DNA of 64,000 bases from Anaerolineales bacterium (GCA_021463845.1 JAJTXV010000003.1:62001-126000); one strand, 5' to 3'. Shown: positions 50,938 to 59,690, counted from the first letter of the stretch. Translations and numbers: made by a program. Notes: generated by a model from the letters alone, not told the origin.

Positions 50938-51966
50938 TTAAAGGTTACGGGCAAAAGCGGCCAGCGTAGCCTCAATGTCAGCGTCTTCCACTCCGTGATG
51001 GGTTACTGCGCGGAAACCTTCGTAGTGGCCATAGTCGAGCAGTACGCCATCGCGGGCCAGGGCCGCGGTCAGCGCCGGCGCGTCCACCTGCGAACCCTCG
51101 GCCATGCGGAAGCGCACGATGTTGGTGTGCGGCGAAGGCACCACAAAATCGCGGAACTCCATCAAGCCCTCCGCCAAACGGGCGGCGCGGGCATGATCCT
51201 CGGCCAGGCGGTCTACCATCTTGGTGAGCGAAATAATGCCTGCGGCGGCCAGAATGCCCGCCTGGCGCATGCCGCCGCCCAGCTGCTTGCGGGCGCGGCG
51301 GGCACGATAGATAAACTCCTCATCGCCGCACAGCACCGAGCCAACCGGCGCGCACAGCCCCTTGCTGAGGCAGAAGGTCACGGAGTCCGCCTCCGCCACC
51401 AGAGTCGCGGCCGGCACGCCCAGCGCCACGGCCGCGTTGAACAACCGCGCCCCGTCAATGTGCAGCTTGAGCCCGTTGGCATGCGCCAACTCCGCCACGG
51501 CGCGGGTGTATTCCACCGTCAGCGGCACGCCGTTGCAGCGGTTGTGGGTGTTCTCCAGCGAGATCAGCCGCGTCACCGCATGGTGCACATCGTCCTCACG
51601 GATGGCGGCCTGCAGATCCTCGAGGCGCAGCGTGCCGTCCGGCTGGTTGGGCAGCGTATAGGGCTGGATGCCGCCCACCGCTGCCAGGCTGCCGGTCTCC
51701 GAGTTGAACGGGTGCGAGAGATTGCCGAGGATGACCTCGTCACCGCGCTGGCAGTGCGCCAGGAAGGCGGCCAGGTTGCCCATGTGCCCTGAGGGCACGA
51801 ACAGGGCCGCCGCCTTGCCGGTGCGCTCGGCAGCCAGCTCCTGCAATTGGTTTACAGTGGGGTCTTCACCATATACATCATCGCCCACCTCGGCGCGGGC
51901 CATGGCCTGGCGCATCTCCTCGGTGGGCTTGGTCACAGTGTCAGAGCGCAGATCAATTGGGGGCAT
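50938..51966 (-). CDS. ltaE: Low-specificity L-threonine aldolase
   Basis: This PLP enzyme cleaves threonine and related beta-hydroxy amino acids to glycine and an aldehyde. IDLRSDTVTKPTEEMRQAMARAEVGDDVYGEDPTVN, the phosphate-binding VPSGHMGNLAA, LKLHIDGARLFNA and the PLP lysine in SVTFCLSKGLCAPVGSVL are all present over 342 residues. A TAGAAT box ends six bases before the ATG, so the transcript is probably leaderless. Confidence 0.94.
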   Translation of the reverse strand: MPPIDLRSDTVTKPTEEMRQAMARAEVGDDVYGEDPTVNQLQELAAERTGKAAALFVPSGHMGNLAAFLAHCQRGDEVILGNLSHPFNSETGSLAAVGGIQPYTLPNQPDGTLRLEDLQAAIREDDVHHAVTRLISLENTHNRCNGVPLTVEYTRAVAELAHANGLKLHIDGARLFNAAVALGVPAATLVAEADSVTFCLSKGLCAPVGSVLCGDEEFIYRARRARKQLGGGMRQAGILAAAGIISLTKMVDRLAEDHARAARLAEGLMEFRDFVVPSPHTNIVRFRMAEGSQVDAPALTAALARDGVLLDYGHYEGFRAVTHHGVEDADIEATLAAFARNL

Positions 51967-51972
51967 AGGCGT

Positions 51973-51978
51973 ATTCTA
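51973..51978 (-). promoter_or_regulatory. -10 box giving a leaderless ltaE transcript
   Basis: TAGAAT, six bases (ACGCCT), then ATG on the minus strand. No ribosome site; -35 weak. Confidence 0.6.
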
Positions 51979-52107
51979 AAGCGTTATTTAGGAGCGGGCC
52001 GTGCTTGAGTTCGCTGCCCTTCGAACAAAAACTGCCACAACCTGCAACGCGGGTCTCACTGAGGCCGAGCTTAGACTGCAAACCTCCGGTTACCGTCTGA
52101 GGGGGTT

Positions 52108-52136
52108 CTTAGGGGGAACTAGCAGTTCCCCCTAAG
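52108..52136. repeat. Perfect 13-bp hairpin
   Basis: CTTAGGGGGAACT and its complement flank an AGC loop. Together with the next hairpin it forms a GC-rich structured block of about 55 bases. Confidence 0.7.
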
Positions 52137-52141
52137 CGGGG

Positions 52142-52160
52142 CCAGGGGCAGAGCCCCTGG
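52142..52160. repeat. Perfect 8-bp hairpin CCAGGGGC/GCCCCTGG
   Basis: CCAGGGGC-AGA-GCCCCTGG is followed on the plus strand by an A-rich run, so it is not a terminator on that strand. Confidence 0.65.
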
Positions 52161-52309
52161 AAAACAAAAAACATCAAAACCCCTCATGGCGAGCACGGCA
52201 ACCTAATTAGGCGTGCGCACGCATTCAACACCATCTCCTTGACACCGCAGCCCAATCCACCCGCCAACCCACGTTCCCCGCTATACCTTCCAAGTACTCG
52301 CCACCCTCT

Positions 52310-52361
52310 GTCATTGCGAGGAAGCGAGGCGGCGGAGCTGCTGAGCGACGAAGCAATCTGG
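52310..52361. repeat. Dispersed repeat, family B
   Basis: GTCATTGCGAG...GAAGCAATCTGG with an inner GCGGCGGAGCTGC segment, in the ltaE-rluD gap. Confidence 0.8.
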
Positions 52362-52559
52362 TTTTGCGCCCACCTCGATCAAAGGAGGAGTTAAAACAAT
52401 TAATACATTAAGTACATTTCCCCTAAATACAGGCTAAGCAAGCATCAAAACAGGGGACAAATGTTTTAACGAAACGGCAAAGATATGGGGGCACTAAAAA
52501 CAAAGATGATGATGATTAATGGTTATCTGCGAACAAGCGCACTATGGCGCGCCCCGCAA

Positions 52560-53519
52560 CTATCGCCTGGTCTGCAAGTTGTTCAACGCATGCTGCAGGT
52601 CCGCCGGCAGCGGCGCGCTGAAGACACGCAGCTCACTCTCGCCCGGCAGCACCAGGCCCAGCCGGGCCGCATGCAGGAACTGGCGCTTAAGCGGCAGGCT
52701 GGCCTTGCGGCGCCCGTACACTGTGTCCGCCACCACCGGGCAGCCGATGAACGCCAGATGCACGCGGATCTGGTGCGTGCGGCCGGTGTGGATATCGACC
52801 TCAAGCAGGGTGTGCTCGTCAAATTCTTCCACGGTGCGGTACTCGCTCACCGCCTCGCGGCCGCGGCTGCTGCTGGAGCGCACCACCGCCATGCGCTTGC
52901 GCTCACGCGGGTCACGCCCGATCGCCGCCTCAATCCGGCCAGTCGGCGTGGTCGGGCGTCCATCCACCAGGGCGATATAAGTCTTCTGCGCCTGGCGCTG
53001 CTGGAACTGGGCTTGCAAGGCGTGCTGGGCCGCGTCGTTCTTGGCCAGCACGATCAGCCCCGAGGTGTCTTTATCCAGGCGGTGCACCAGGCCGGGGCGC
53101 AGCTCGCCGCCCACACCCTCGATCTCGGGCGCATGCGCCAAGGCGGCGTGAATGAGCGTGCTGGTGTTGTGCCCCGCCGCCGGGTGCACCACCATGCCGG
53201 CCGGCTTGTTGACGATGAGCACATCATCATTCTCGAACACGACGTCCAGCGGAATGTCTTCGGACACCAGGTTGCTGGGCGCGGCGGGCGGCACGCGGAT
53301 TTCGATTCGCTCCCCACCCTCCAGCTGCTGGCCGCTTTTGCTGGCGGGCTTGCCGTTCACCAGCACCAGGCCGTCTTTAATCAGCGCCTGCAGGCGGGCG
53401 CGCGAAAAGCCTTCGAGCTGCTCGACCAGATACTTATCCAGGCGCTGCACGCCGCCCTGGTTATGGAAGGTATGGGTTGTGCCCGGTAGCCGGGCTTGGT
53501 CAGTTGGCGGGTTTGTCAT
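52560..53519 (-). CDS. RluD-type pseudouridine synthase
   Basis: It isomerises uridines in 23S rRNA. An N-terminal S4 domain (RLDKYLVEQLEGFSRARLQALIKDGLVLVNGK) is followed by the catalytic domain with the Asp in LVHRLDKDTSGLIVLAKND, the PAGMVVHPAAGH segment and HTGRTHQIRVHLAFIGCPVVADTVYG. ATG at 53519 has AAGGG upstream and lies 20 bases inside the end of lspA; longer starts would read through lspA. It probably modifies positions of the RluD class, but site specificity is not assigned. Confidence 0.93.
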   Translation of the reverse strand: MTNPPTDQARLPGTTHTFHNQGGVQRLDKYLVEQLEGFSRARLQALIKDGLVLVNGKPASKSGQQLEGGERIEIRVPPAAPSNLVSEDIPLDVVFENDDVLIVNKPAGMVVHPAAGHNTSTLIHAALAHAPEIEGVGGELRPGLVHRLDKDTSGLIVLAKNDAAQHALQAQFQQRQAQKTYIALVDGRPTTPTGRIEAAIGRDPRERKRMAVVRSSSSRGREAVSEYRTVEEFDEHTLLEVDIHTGRTHQIRVHLAFIGCPVVADTVYGRRKASLPLKRQFLHAARLGLVLPGESELRVFSAPLPADLQHALNNLQTRR

Positions 53520-54042
53520 CGCCCTTGGCAGACGCGGCGTGGCCCTGCTCCCTGCGCTCGCGGTTGAAGAGAAGGTCGAGCACCAGCACGACCACGCCGC
53601 AGGTGATGCTGGCATCGGCAATGTTCCACACCGGGAAGCTGCCAATGGATACGAAGTCAGTCACATGGCCGTGCTGAAGGCGGTCGATCAGGTTGCCCAG
53701 CGCCCCGCCCAGCTGCAGGCTCATGGCCAGGCGCACGGCCCAATCGCCCGGCTCCAGGCGCGGGAAGTAGTACACGATCATGCCCGCCACCAGAATGGCG
53801 AGCACGGCAAAGATGCCGCCGGCGTTCTGGAACATGCCAAAGGCTGCGCCGGTGTTCTGCCAATGCACGATGCGCGCATAGGGAGCGAGTTCTTCCCAGG
53901 GCATCCAGGTCTGGCCATAGGCCAGGTTGGCGCGCACCCAGTTCTTGGTGAGCTGGTCAAGCAGGATGATGGTGCCCGAGATCAGCACCAGGGAGAGATA
54001 GCTGCGCAGGTTAATGACAGGTTGGGGGGTCTTGGATGCCAT
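53500..54042 (-). CDS. lspA: Lipoprotein signal peptidase (signal peptidase II)
   Basis: It removes the signal peptide from diacylglyceryl-prolipoproteins. The two catalytic Asp motifs are visible: GGALGNLIDRL and VWNIADASITCG. DQLTKNWVRANL and the NTGAAFGMF loop are typical, with four membrane helices over 180 residues. The gene overlaps rluD by 20 bases, a common lspA-rluD pairing. A TAGAAT at 54069-54074 is the likely -10, giving a leader of about 20 bases. Confidence 0.95.
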   Translation of the reverse strand: MASKTPQPVINLRSYLSLVLISGTIILLDQLTKNWVRANLAYGQTWMPWEELAPYARIVHWQNTGAAFGMFQNAGGIFAVLAILVAGMIVYYFPRLEPGDWAVRLAMSLQLGGALGNLIDRLQHGHVTDFVSIGSFPVWNIADASITCGVVVLVLDLLFNRERREQGHAASAKGDDKPAN

Positions 54043-54091
54043 GGAGACTCAAAGGGGGATGAACTCTTATTCTACCCGCCGCGGCGGGCGA

Positions 54092-55249
54092 TCACTTTTG
54101 GTCTTGCAGATAGACGCGCGGCACGCGGGTGTTGATATTGGTCAGGATCTCATACGGAATGGTGCCGGCCCAGACGGCCAGGTCCTCGACCGTGATGCGC
54201 TCGTTTCCGCTCTGCCCCACCAGGATAATCTCGTCTTCGTTGTAGGCCGAGTTGTGTTCAATGTTGACCATGAACTGGTCCATGCAAATGGTGCCCACCA
54301 CCGGATAGCGCTGGCCTTTGATCAGCACTTGCGCCTGGCCCGACATGGCGCGGAAGTAGCCGTCGCCATAGCCCACCGGCACGGTCACCACCCGCACGGC
54401 GTGATCGCTCTGCCAGGTGGAGCCGTAGCTGACCGGGTGGCCGGGCTGCACGACTTTGAAATAGACGATGCGCGAAGACCAGGTCAGTGCCGGCTGCACC
54501 GCCACGGTGCGCTGCGCCTGGGCGGAGGGATACACGCCATACAGCAGGATGCCGGGGCGCACCATATCCATCCAGCTTTCGGGCAGCTGCAGCACCGCGC
54601 CCGAGTTGGCCATGTGGCGCAGCGGCATGGGCAAGCTGCGTTTCTCATAAAAGCGCAGCACTTCCTCGAAGCGCGCCACCTGCGTGCGCGCCGAGGCCAG
54701 GTCGGCCGCGTCGGCATTGGCGAAGTGCGAGAAGATGCCCTCGACCTCGACATGCTTGCACTTCAGCGTGGCCTCCAGCAGGCTTTCGGCATTGTAATAG
54801 TGCACGCCGATGCGCTCCATGCCGGTGTCGATCTTGAGATGGACGCGAGCGGTCACGCCGGCGGCAGCCGCCGCCGCCTCGACCTGCTCCAGCTTCTGGG
54901 TCGAAGACACCGTCAGGGTCAGGTTGTGCTGCAGGAACAACGGCGCCTGGCTGCCGAGGATGCCGCCCAGCACCAGAATGGGCGTGGTGATGCCCGCCTC
55001 GCGCAGCAATATGCCCTCCTCGAGGTAAGCGACCCCGATCGAGCCGACACCGAGCTCTTGCATATACTGGCCCACTCGCACCAGGCCATGCCCGTAGGCA
55101 TTCGCCTTGAGGATCGGCATCACTTTTGCGCTGCCCACATGCGCCTGGATGGCCTGCAGATTGCTTTGCAGACGCTCCAGGTCCACCTGGACATGGGTTG
55201 GCCTCAGGTCAACGCTGGTGCTGATGGTGGGATGGTTGCTGATTTGCAT
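54092..55249 (-). CDS. alr: Alanine racemase
   Basis: This PLP enzyme makes D-alanine for peptidoglycan. The PLP lysine is in PILKANAYGHG and the catalytic Tyr region is VPVGYGDGYFRAMSG. KIDTGMERIGVHY, FSHFANAD, VRPGILLYGVYPS and VVGTICMDQFMVNI are all as expected over 385 residues. A TAGAAT box ends eight bases before the ATG with no ribosome site, so the transcript is near-leaderless. Confidence 0.95.
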   Translation of the reverse strand: MQISNHPTISTSVDLRPTHVQVDLERLQSNLQAIQAHVGSAKVMPILKANAYGHGLVRVGQYMQELGVGSIGVAYLEEGILLREAGITTPILVLGGILGSQAPLFLQHNLTLTVSSTQKLEQVEAAAAAAGVTARVHLKIDTGMERIGVHYYNAESLLEATLKCKHVEVEGIFSHFANADAADLASARTQVARFEEVLRFYEKRSLPMPLRHMANSGAVLQLPESWMDMVRPGILLYGVYPSAQAQRTVAVQPALTWSSRIVYFKVVQPGHPVSYGSTWQSDHAVRVVTVPVGYGDGYFRAMSGQAQVLIKGQRYPVVGTICMDQFMVNIEHNSAYNEDEIILVGQSGNERITVEDLAVWAGTIPYEILTNINTRVPRVYLQDQK

Positions 55250-55257
55250 GCTATGGG

Positions 55258-55263
55258 ATTCTA
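55258..55263 (-). promoter_or_regulatory. -10 box of alr, near-leaderless
   Basis: TAGAAT, eight bases (CCCATAGC), then the alr ATG on the minus strand. Confidence 0.5.
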
Positions 55264-55299
55264 TCTGCTTGCGGCACCCTACGCAGCATTAATGCTCGT

Positions 55300-55421
55300 G
55301 TCATTCCGAGCGAAGCGAGGAATCCGTCTAGAGTCTATTTCTCGTCGAACATATCTGCGACAATTCAAACCAACCGTTAGCGGATTCCTCCTCGCTGCTA
55401 CGCAGCTCGTTCGGAATGACA
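55300..55421. repeat. Dispersed inverted repeat, family A
   Basis: GTCATTCCGAGCGAAGCGAGG... at the left faces CCTCCTCGCTGC...CGGAATGAC at the right, with a GTCTAGAGTC segment near the left arm. It separates cca from alr and ends five bases from the cca stop. Confidence 0.85.
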
Positions 55422-55426
55422 ATCTC

Positions 55427-56905
55427 TCAATTCCGGCCGGCGCGCACCCGCTGGCGGGCGAAGGCCAGCGCCGCAGCCCGGTCGGGCACATTACCCATCG
55501 CCTGGGCCTCGCGCAGTGCCTCCAGGATCTCGCCCACCTTGCGGCCAGGCTTCAGGCCCAGCTCGTTCATCAAGTCGTTGCCGTTGAGCAGCACGGGCGG
55601 CGATACGATCTCGTCGGCGAGTTCGTAATACCCTTCCAGCAGGGCGCGCAAGGTATCCAGGGTGGCGGTGAGCTCTTTCTCGTTCACCTCCGGGCCGCGC
55701 TTGCCAAGCTGATCGGCCAGCGAGAGCAGGCAAATGTCCACGCCGGCAGCGCCGGCATCCCGGAAGTAGCGATAGATGGCGCGGCGGCTGGGCGGCTTGC
55801 CGGTATGGGTCAGCAGGAACGGGCGCATATGGTGCGCCACGATCGTGCGCAGCAGCTCGATCTCGTCGCTGCTCAGGTGCATGGCTTGCGCCCGCGCCTC
55901 GATCAGCTCCGCGCCGCGGGCTTCATGCTCAAAGAAGCGGATGCGTCCGTTGGTGTCTACCGTGCGTGTGAGCGCCTTGCCGGCGTCGTGCAGCAGCGCG
56001 GCCAGCAGCAGCAGGCCGCGGCGCGGGCGGCCGGGCACCAGCTCGGCAGCCAGGTGCTGGCTGATCTGGCTGCGGTAGCGGCCCAGGCGCAGCACGGTCA
56101 GCCCGCTGACCAACTCCCCCACCCCATCGGCCGGATAGTTCTCGTCCAAGGCGCCGAAGACCAGGCCGAGCTTGTCTACTACGTGCAGGCTGTGGTTCCA
56201 GACATCATAGATATGCGGCGGGGATTGCTCCAAACCCTTGAGCGGCTCGAGCTCGGGAAACAAAACCGACAACGCACCGAACACATCCAGGGCACGCAGC
56301 GAGGTGGCAGGCTTCGGCGCCAGCAGCAGACGGAATATCTCATCACGCCGGCGCTCCGGGGAAACCTGGCCGAGCGCCGGCACCGCGGCCCGCAGGGCCG
56401 CACGCGTCTCGGCTTCCATCTGCAAACCGAAGACGGCTGCCATGCGCACCGCCCGCAAGACTCGTACAGGGTCGTTGGCAAATGCCAACGGCCCGGTCAT
56501 ACGCAGGCGTTTGGTGCGCAGGTCGGCTGCGCCGCCCAGCGGGTCATGCAAGGCGGCGTCGTGCAGGCTGAGCGCCATGGCATTGATGGTAAAGTCACGC
56601 CCGCCCAGGTCCTCTTCCAGGCTGGCGCCCTGCTGGGCTACGAAGTCGAGCGCCGCGCCGTGCTGGGGCAGCAGCACGCGGCCGGCATCCCGCTCGGCAT
56701 CGAGCGGGTAGAAGCTGCCGCCCAGCGCATCCGCCACTTTGCGCGCCAGGGAGATGGCGCGGCCAGGCACCACAAAATCGAGGTCGTGGATAGTGCGGTT
56801 GAGCAACAGGTCGCGCACCGCCCCGCCCACCAGATAGAGCGGCTGGTCAGGCGGCAGCGCAGCGCGAACTTGCCGCACCAGCGGCGGCAATTGAGGGAAG
56901 CTCAT
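55427..56905 (-). CDS. cca: tRNA nucleotidyltransferase / poly(A) polymerase family with HD domain
   Basis: The class II nucleotidyltransferase head has LYLVGGAVRDLLLNRTIHDLDFVV (metal DxD) and GGRDFTINAMALSL, ANDPVRVLRAVRMAAVFGLQ and RRDEIFRLL. A C-terminal HD domain (HSLHVVD, LLHDAGKALTR, FEHEARGAEL) completes the 492 residues. It adds CCA or part of it to tRNA 3' ends; CCA-adding versus A-adding specificity cannot be read. TAGACT lies exactly six bases before the ATG, so a leaderless mRNA is likely. Confidence 0.9.
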   Translation of the reverse strand: MSFPQLPPLVRQVRAALPPDQPLYLVGGAVRDLLLNRTIHDLDFVVPGRAISLARKVADALGGSFYPLDAERDAGRVLLPQHGAALDFVAQQGASLEEDLGGRDFTINAMALSLHDAALHDPLGGAADLRTKRLRMTGPLAFANDPVRVLRAVRMAAVFGLQMEAETRAALRAAVPALGQVSPERRRDEIFRLLLAPKPATSLRALDVFGALSVLFPELEPLKGLEQSPPHIYDVWNHSLHVVDKLGLVFGALDENYPADGVGELVSGLTVLRLGRYRSQISQHLAAELVPGRPRRGLLLLAALLHDAGKALTRTVDTNGRIRFFEHEARGAELIEARAQAMHLSSDEIELLRTIVAHHMRPFLLTHTGKPPSRRAIYRYFRDAGAAGVDICLLSLADQLGKRGPEVNEKELTATLDTLRALLEGYYELADEIVSPPVLLNGNDLMNELGLKPGRKVGEILEALREAQAMGNVPDRAAALAFARQRVRAGRN

Positions 56906-56911
56906 GGGTTA

Positions 56912-56917
56912 AGTCTA
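56912..56917 (-). promoter_or_regulatory. -10 box giving a leaderless cca transcript
   Basis: TAGACT, six bases (TAACCC), then ATG on the minus strand, without ribosome site. Confidence 0.5.
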
Positions 56918-57023
56918 GCGCAGAAGCGTCACTCGGCGGTAGCCGAGTAGCATCTGCCGCGCTGTGTGGCAGCGCAAAAGTCTAGTTCACTGCGCTCCAA
57001 GGGAGCGGCGGGCGCCAGAAGTT

Positions 57024-57593
57024 CTACTCTGTGGGTTTGTATTTGGACGTATCCACCACGCCGATGAAAGGCAGGTTACGGTAGTACTCGTCGAGATCGA
57101 GCCCGTAGCCAAAGACAAACTTGGTGGGGATGACGAAGCCGGTGTAATCGATCGGCACTTCGGTCTGGCGCAGCTCTGGCTTGTCGAGCAGGCTGCACAC
57201 CTTGAGGCTGGCTGGTTGGCGGGCCTGCAGCAAGGCCAGCACCGAGGCGATGGTGTTGCCGCTGTCGACGATATCCTCCACCAGCACCACGTTGCGCCCG
57301 GCAATGTCCATGCTCAGGTCCATGGTGATGCGCACCTGGCCGCTGCTCTCGCGCGCCCCGGCGCCATAAGATGACACAGCCATGAAGTCCATCATATGCG
57401 GGGCGGCGATGTGGCGCACCAGATCGGTCAGGAACATGACCCCGCCGCGCAGGATGCAGATCAGCACCAGGTCTTTGCCGGCATAGTCAGCGCTGATCTG
57501 CTGGCCGAGTTCCTGAATGCGGGCTTGCAACTGTTCTTCGGTGATGAGGACTTCTGACAGCAGGTCGGTGTATGGCGGGGGGAGCTGGGGCAT
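57024..57593 (-). CDS. hpt: Hypoxanthine phosphoribosyltransferase
   Basis: It salvages hypoxanthine and guanine with PRPP. The PRPP motif is VVLVEDIVDSGNT. LVLICILRGGVMFLTDLVRHI, SSYGAGARESSGQVRI and FVFGYGLDLDEYYRNLPFIGVV are typical over 189 residues. It starts three bases after tdk, so salvage of purines and thymidine is co-expressed. Confidence 0.95.
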   Translation of the reverse strand: MPQLPPPYTDLLSEVLITEEQLQARIQELGQQISADYAGKDLVLICILRGGVMFLTDLVRHIAAPHMMDFMAVSSYGAGARESSGQVRITMDLSMDIAGRNVVLVEDIVDSGNTIASVLALLQARQPASLKVCSLLDKPELRQTEVPIDYTGFVIPTKFVFGYGLDLDEYYRNLPFIGVVDTSKYKPTE

Positions 57594-57596
57594 GGG

Positions 57597-58166
57597 CTAG
57601 TTCGGCACCTGGTGGTGAGCGCGGCAGCGGGCCTCATACATTTCAGACGCGCCGACGATGACGATGGGGTCATTGTAATTGGCTGGGCGGCCGTTCACCA
57701 GGCGCTGGGTGCGGCTGGCATCTCGCCCGCACACCATGCAGATGGCGTGCAGCTTGTCCACCCGCTCGGCCTGGGCGGTGAGCACCGGCATGCTGCCGAA
57801 AGGCTCACCGCGGAAGTCGGTATCCAGCCCGGCGACGATGACACGGATGCCATTGTCAGCGAGATAGTTGACGATGGCAACGATCTCCTCGTCCAAGAAT
57901 TGGGCTTCGTCAATGCCGACGACGGTGGTGGCGGGCTGGAGCTGGGAGCGGATGTCAGCGGCCTTCTCGATGGCGACGGCGTCGAATTCGTTGCCGGCAT
58001 GCGAAACGACCTTGCTTTCGGCATAGCGGTTGTCGAGGGCAGGTTTGAAGACCTGGATGTGCTGCTGGGCGATCTTGGCGCGGCGCAGGCGGCGGATCAG
58101 TTCATCTGATTTGCCGCAAAACATTGAGCCGGTAATGACTTCGAGCGAGCCGGTTTGGGCTTCCAT
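57597..58166 (-). CDS. tdk: Thymidine kinase (type II)
   Basis: It phosphorylates thymidine with ATP. The P-loop is [15 protein letters not shown], the catalytic/Walker B region is [12 protein letters not shown], the lasso-like [19 protein letters not shown] segment is present, and CMVC with C/H residues near the C terminus gives the zinc site. The length of 189 is typical. GAGGTG precedes the ATG. It is followed by hpt after three bases. Confidence 0.95.
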   Translation of the reverse strand: MEAQTGSLEVITGSMFCGKSDELIRRLRRAKIAQQHIQVFKPALDNRYAESKVVSHAGNEFDAVAIEKAADIRSQLQPATTVVGIDEAQFLDEEIVAIVNYLADNGIRVIVAGLDTDFRGEPFGSMPVLTAQAERVDKLHAICMVCGRDASRTQRLVNGRPANYNDPIVIVGASEMYEARCRAHHQVPN

Positions 58167-58267
58167 TGCACCTCAGCAATTGTGAAAGGGAGTTGCCACA
58201 AACCGTGGCTGAATCTTATTGTAGAGCAAGTCCGCGCGGCTTGCCATGTATGGCGGAAGTTTTAAAC

Positions 58268-58296
58268 AAAAAGCGCTCCCGTATGGGAGCGCTTTT
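58268..58296 (-). terminator. Rho-independent terminator after rpmE
   Basis: AAAAAGCGCTCCC-GTAT-GGGAGCGCTTTT ends the rplU-rpmA-rpmE operon; on the minus strand the stem is followed by TTTTTGTTT. Confidence 0.88.
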
Positions 58297-58308
58297 GGGC
58301 TTGCATGC

Positions 58309-58797
58309 TTACTCAGCCGCTTCAGCTTCCGGCTCGGTGTCCGTGCCTTCAGGCAGGGCGAAACCGGCGCGCTTGAGGGCCTTCTTGGTGTCAGCCAGAC
58401 CCTTGCGGCCAACGCCATCCAGCGCCAGCAGGGCTTCGTCGCCGCCTTGCAGCTTATCGACGAACTGGCCGGCGGTCTCGATGCCGGCGGCCTTGTAGGC
58501 TTCCAGGGTCTTCTTGGTGAGCTCGAACTCAGCCAGCGGGCGGGAAGGCGAAGTCTTGGCCGCCTGGGCCGCATCGCGGGTCTTCTTGTATTCGGTGCGC
58601 ACTTCGAGGCGCTTGTAGAAGCGGTCCACCTGGCCTTCGGTGTCAATGATGCGCTGCTCACCGGTGTAGAACGGGTGGCAATTGGAGCAGATGTCCACGC
58701 GGATCTCCGACTTGGTGGAGCCGGTGGTCCAGGTGTTGCCGCAAGCGCAGATGACCTTGGCCTCAGCGTAGTACTTCGGGTGAATCTCAGCCTTCAT
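58309..58797 (-). CDS. rpmE: Ribosomal protein L31 with C-terminal helix-hairpin-helix extension
   Basis: The first 70 residues are a zinc-type bL31 with two cysteine pairs (CACGNTW and [30 protein letters not shown] start). The protein is 162 residues, about twice the usual length. The extra part has a charged helix and then a helix-hairpin-helix-like segment ([19 protein letters not shown]...[24 protein letters not shown]) ending in an acidic tail. The ATG at 58797 has AAAGGAAAC upstream. It is the last gene after rplU and rpmA; the extension may bind rRNA or DNA. Confidence 0.92.
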   Translation of the reverse strand: MKAEIHPKYYAEAKVICACGNTWTTGSTKSEIRVDICSNCHPFYTGEQRIIDTEGQVDRFYKRLEVRTEYKKTRDAAQAAKTSPSRPLAEFELTKKTLEAYKAAGIETAGQFVDKLQGGDEALLALDGVGRKGLADTKKALKRAGFALPEGTDTEPEAEAAE

Positions 58798-58840
58798 TTG
58801 TTTCCTTTCAACGCCCGTGCTGCGGCGCTTCAATTGATAT

Positions 58841-59104
58841 TTACTTGGCCTCGGCCGGCTGCACGCTGACGCGCTTGCGACCATTGGCGACCGTGTCAAA
58901 AACGACCTGGCCGTCAACCGTGGCGAAGATGGTGTGGTCCTTGCCCAAGCCAACATTCTGGCCGGGGTGGATCTTGGTGCCGCGCTGGCGCACGAGGATG
59001 TTGCCGGCCTTGACCTGCTCGCCGCCAAACTTCTTCACGCCCAGGCGCTGGGAGTGGCTGTCACGTCCGTTGCGGCTTGAACCGCCGCCTTTTTTATGTG
59101 CCAT
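58841..59104 (-). CDS. rpmA: Ribosomal protein L27
   Basis: This 87-residue bL27 has the N-terminal [29 protein letters not shown], which starts directly at the Ala-His-Lys-Lys tail reaching the peptidyl-transferase centre. There is no Firmicutes-type cleavable extension. [28 protein letters not shown] follows. It is second in the rplU-rpmA-rpmE operon. Confidence 0.97.
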   Translation of the reverse strand: MAHKKGGGSSRNGRDSHSQRLGVKKFGGEQVKAGNILVRQRGTKIHPGQNVGLGKDHTIFATVDGQVVFDTVANGRKRVSVQPAEAK

Positions 59105-59122
59105 CTGTCATCTGCTCCAAAC

Positions 59123-59584
59123 TTATTTCTTTTTCGCGGTCTTTTTGGCCGCGGTCTTCTTCGCAACCGTTTTCTTGGCTGCGGTCTTCTTGGCTGCCGG
59201 CTTGCGCTTGGCGGCCGCCTTGGGGGCGGGCGCGGCTTCCTGCCTGGCAGGCTTGGTGCGGGTCTCGCCAGCAATGTTGATGCTGTCGATCATCAGGCGG
59301 GTCAGCTTCTGGCGGTGGCCGGTCTTGACGCGGTAGCGGATCTTGGGCTTGTACTTGAAGACCGTGATCTTGGGGCCTTGCGTGTCATCCACCACGGTGG
59401 CCGCCACTTTGGCGCCGGCCACGGTGGGCGTGCCGACCAGGATGTTGTCGCCATCCGAGATCAGCAGCACCTGGGCAATCTCAATCTGCTTGCCAGCTTC
59501 CTGCTCAACCAGATCGACCTCAATGGTCTCACCTTCAACGGCCTTGTATTGCTTGCCGCCGCTCTCAATAATTGCGTAACGCAT
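59123..59584 (-). CDS. rplU: Ribosomal protein L21 with lysine/alanine-rich tail
   Basis: Residues 1-103 are bL21 ([50 protein letters not shown]). The last 50 residues are a histone-H1-like tail of AAKK repeats, an extension seen in some Chloroflexota and Actinobacteria ribosomal proteins. ATG at 59584 has GGAG upstream; a longer start seven codons earlier lacks it. It follows a near-consensus promoter. Confidence 0.95.
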   Translation of the reverse strand: MRYAIIESGGKQYKAVEGETIEVDLVEQEAGKQIEIAQVLLISDGDNILVGTPTVAGAKVAATVVDDTQGPKITVFKYKPKIRYRVKTGHRQKLTRLMIDSINIAGETRTKPARQEAAPAPKAAAKRKPAAKKTAAKKTVAKKTAAKKTAKKK

Positions 59585-59690
59585 CAACAACGTCTCCAGG
59601 AACAAAAATTTTCAAAATTAAGCCCCAGCAAGTAGTCTGCCGGGGCAGTTGCCGTGCCTGCACGGCGGCCCTACCAGTAGAGCGGCGGCT

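Larger units (their letters stand above)
51979..52559. other. Largest gene-free stretch of the window, with hairpins and a dispersed repeat
   Basis: No supportable gene is seen in these 581 bases between ltaE and rluD. They hold two perfect hairpins (52108-52136 and 52142-52160), one family-B repeat (52310-52361), and an AT-richer tail (52381-52530). The tail contains AAAGGAGGAG without a suitable start codon after it. The tail differs in base composition from the surrounding genes and could be decayed coding or mobile DNA. Confidence 0.6.

Noticed and set aside
52142-52160. CCAGGGGC/GCCCCTGG hairpin as a terminator
   Set aside because: On the plus strand it is followed by A residues, and on the minus strand the T-run precedes the stem, so it cannot act as a rho-independent terminator.
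54014-56950. A very long plus-strand open frame (978 codons) across alr and cca
   Set aside because: It is antisense to two clear enzymes, is rich in Arg, Gly, His and Gln as expected of a GC-rich shadow frame, and contains no domain.
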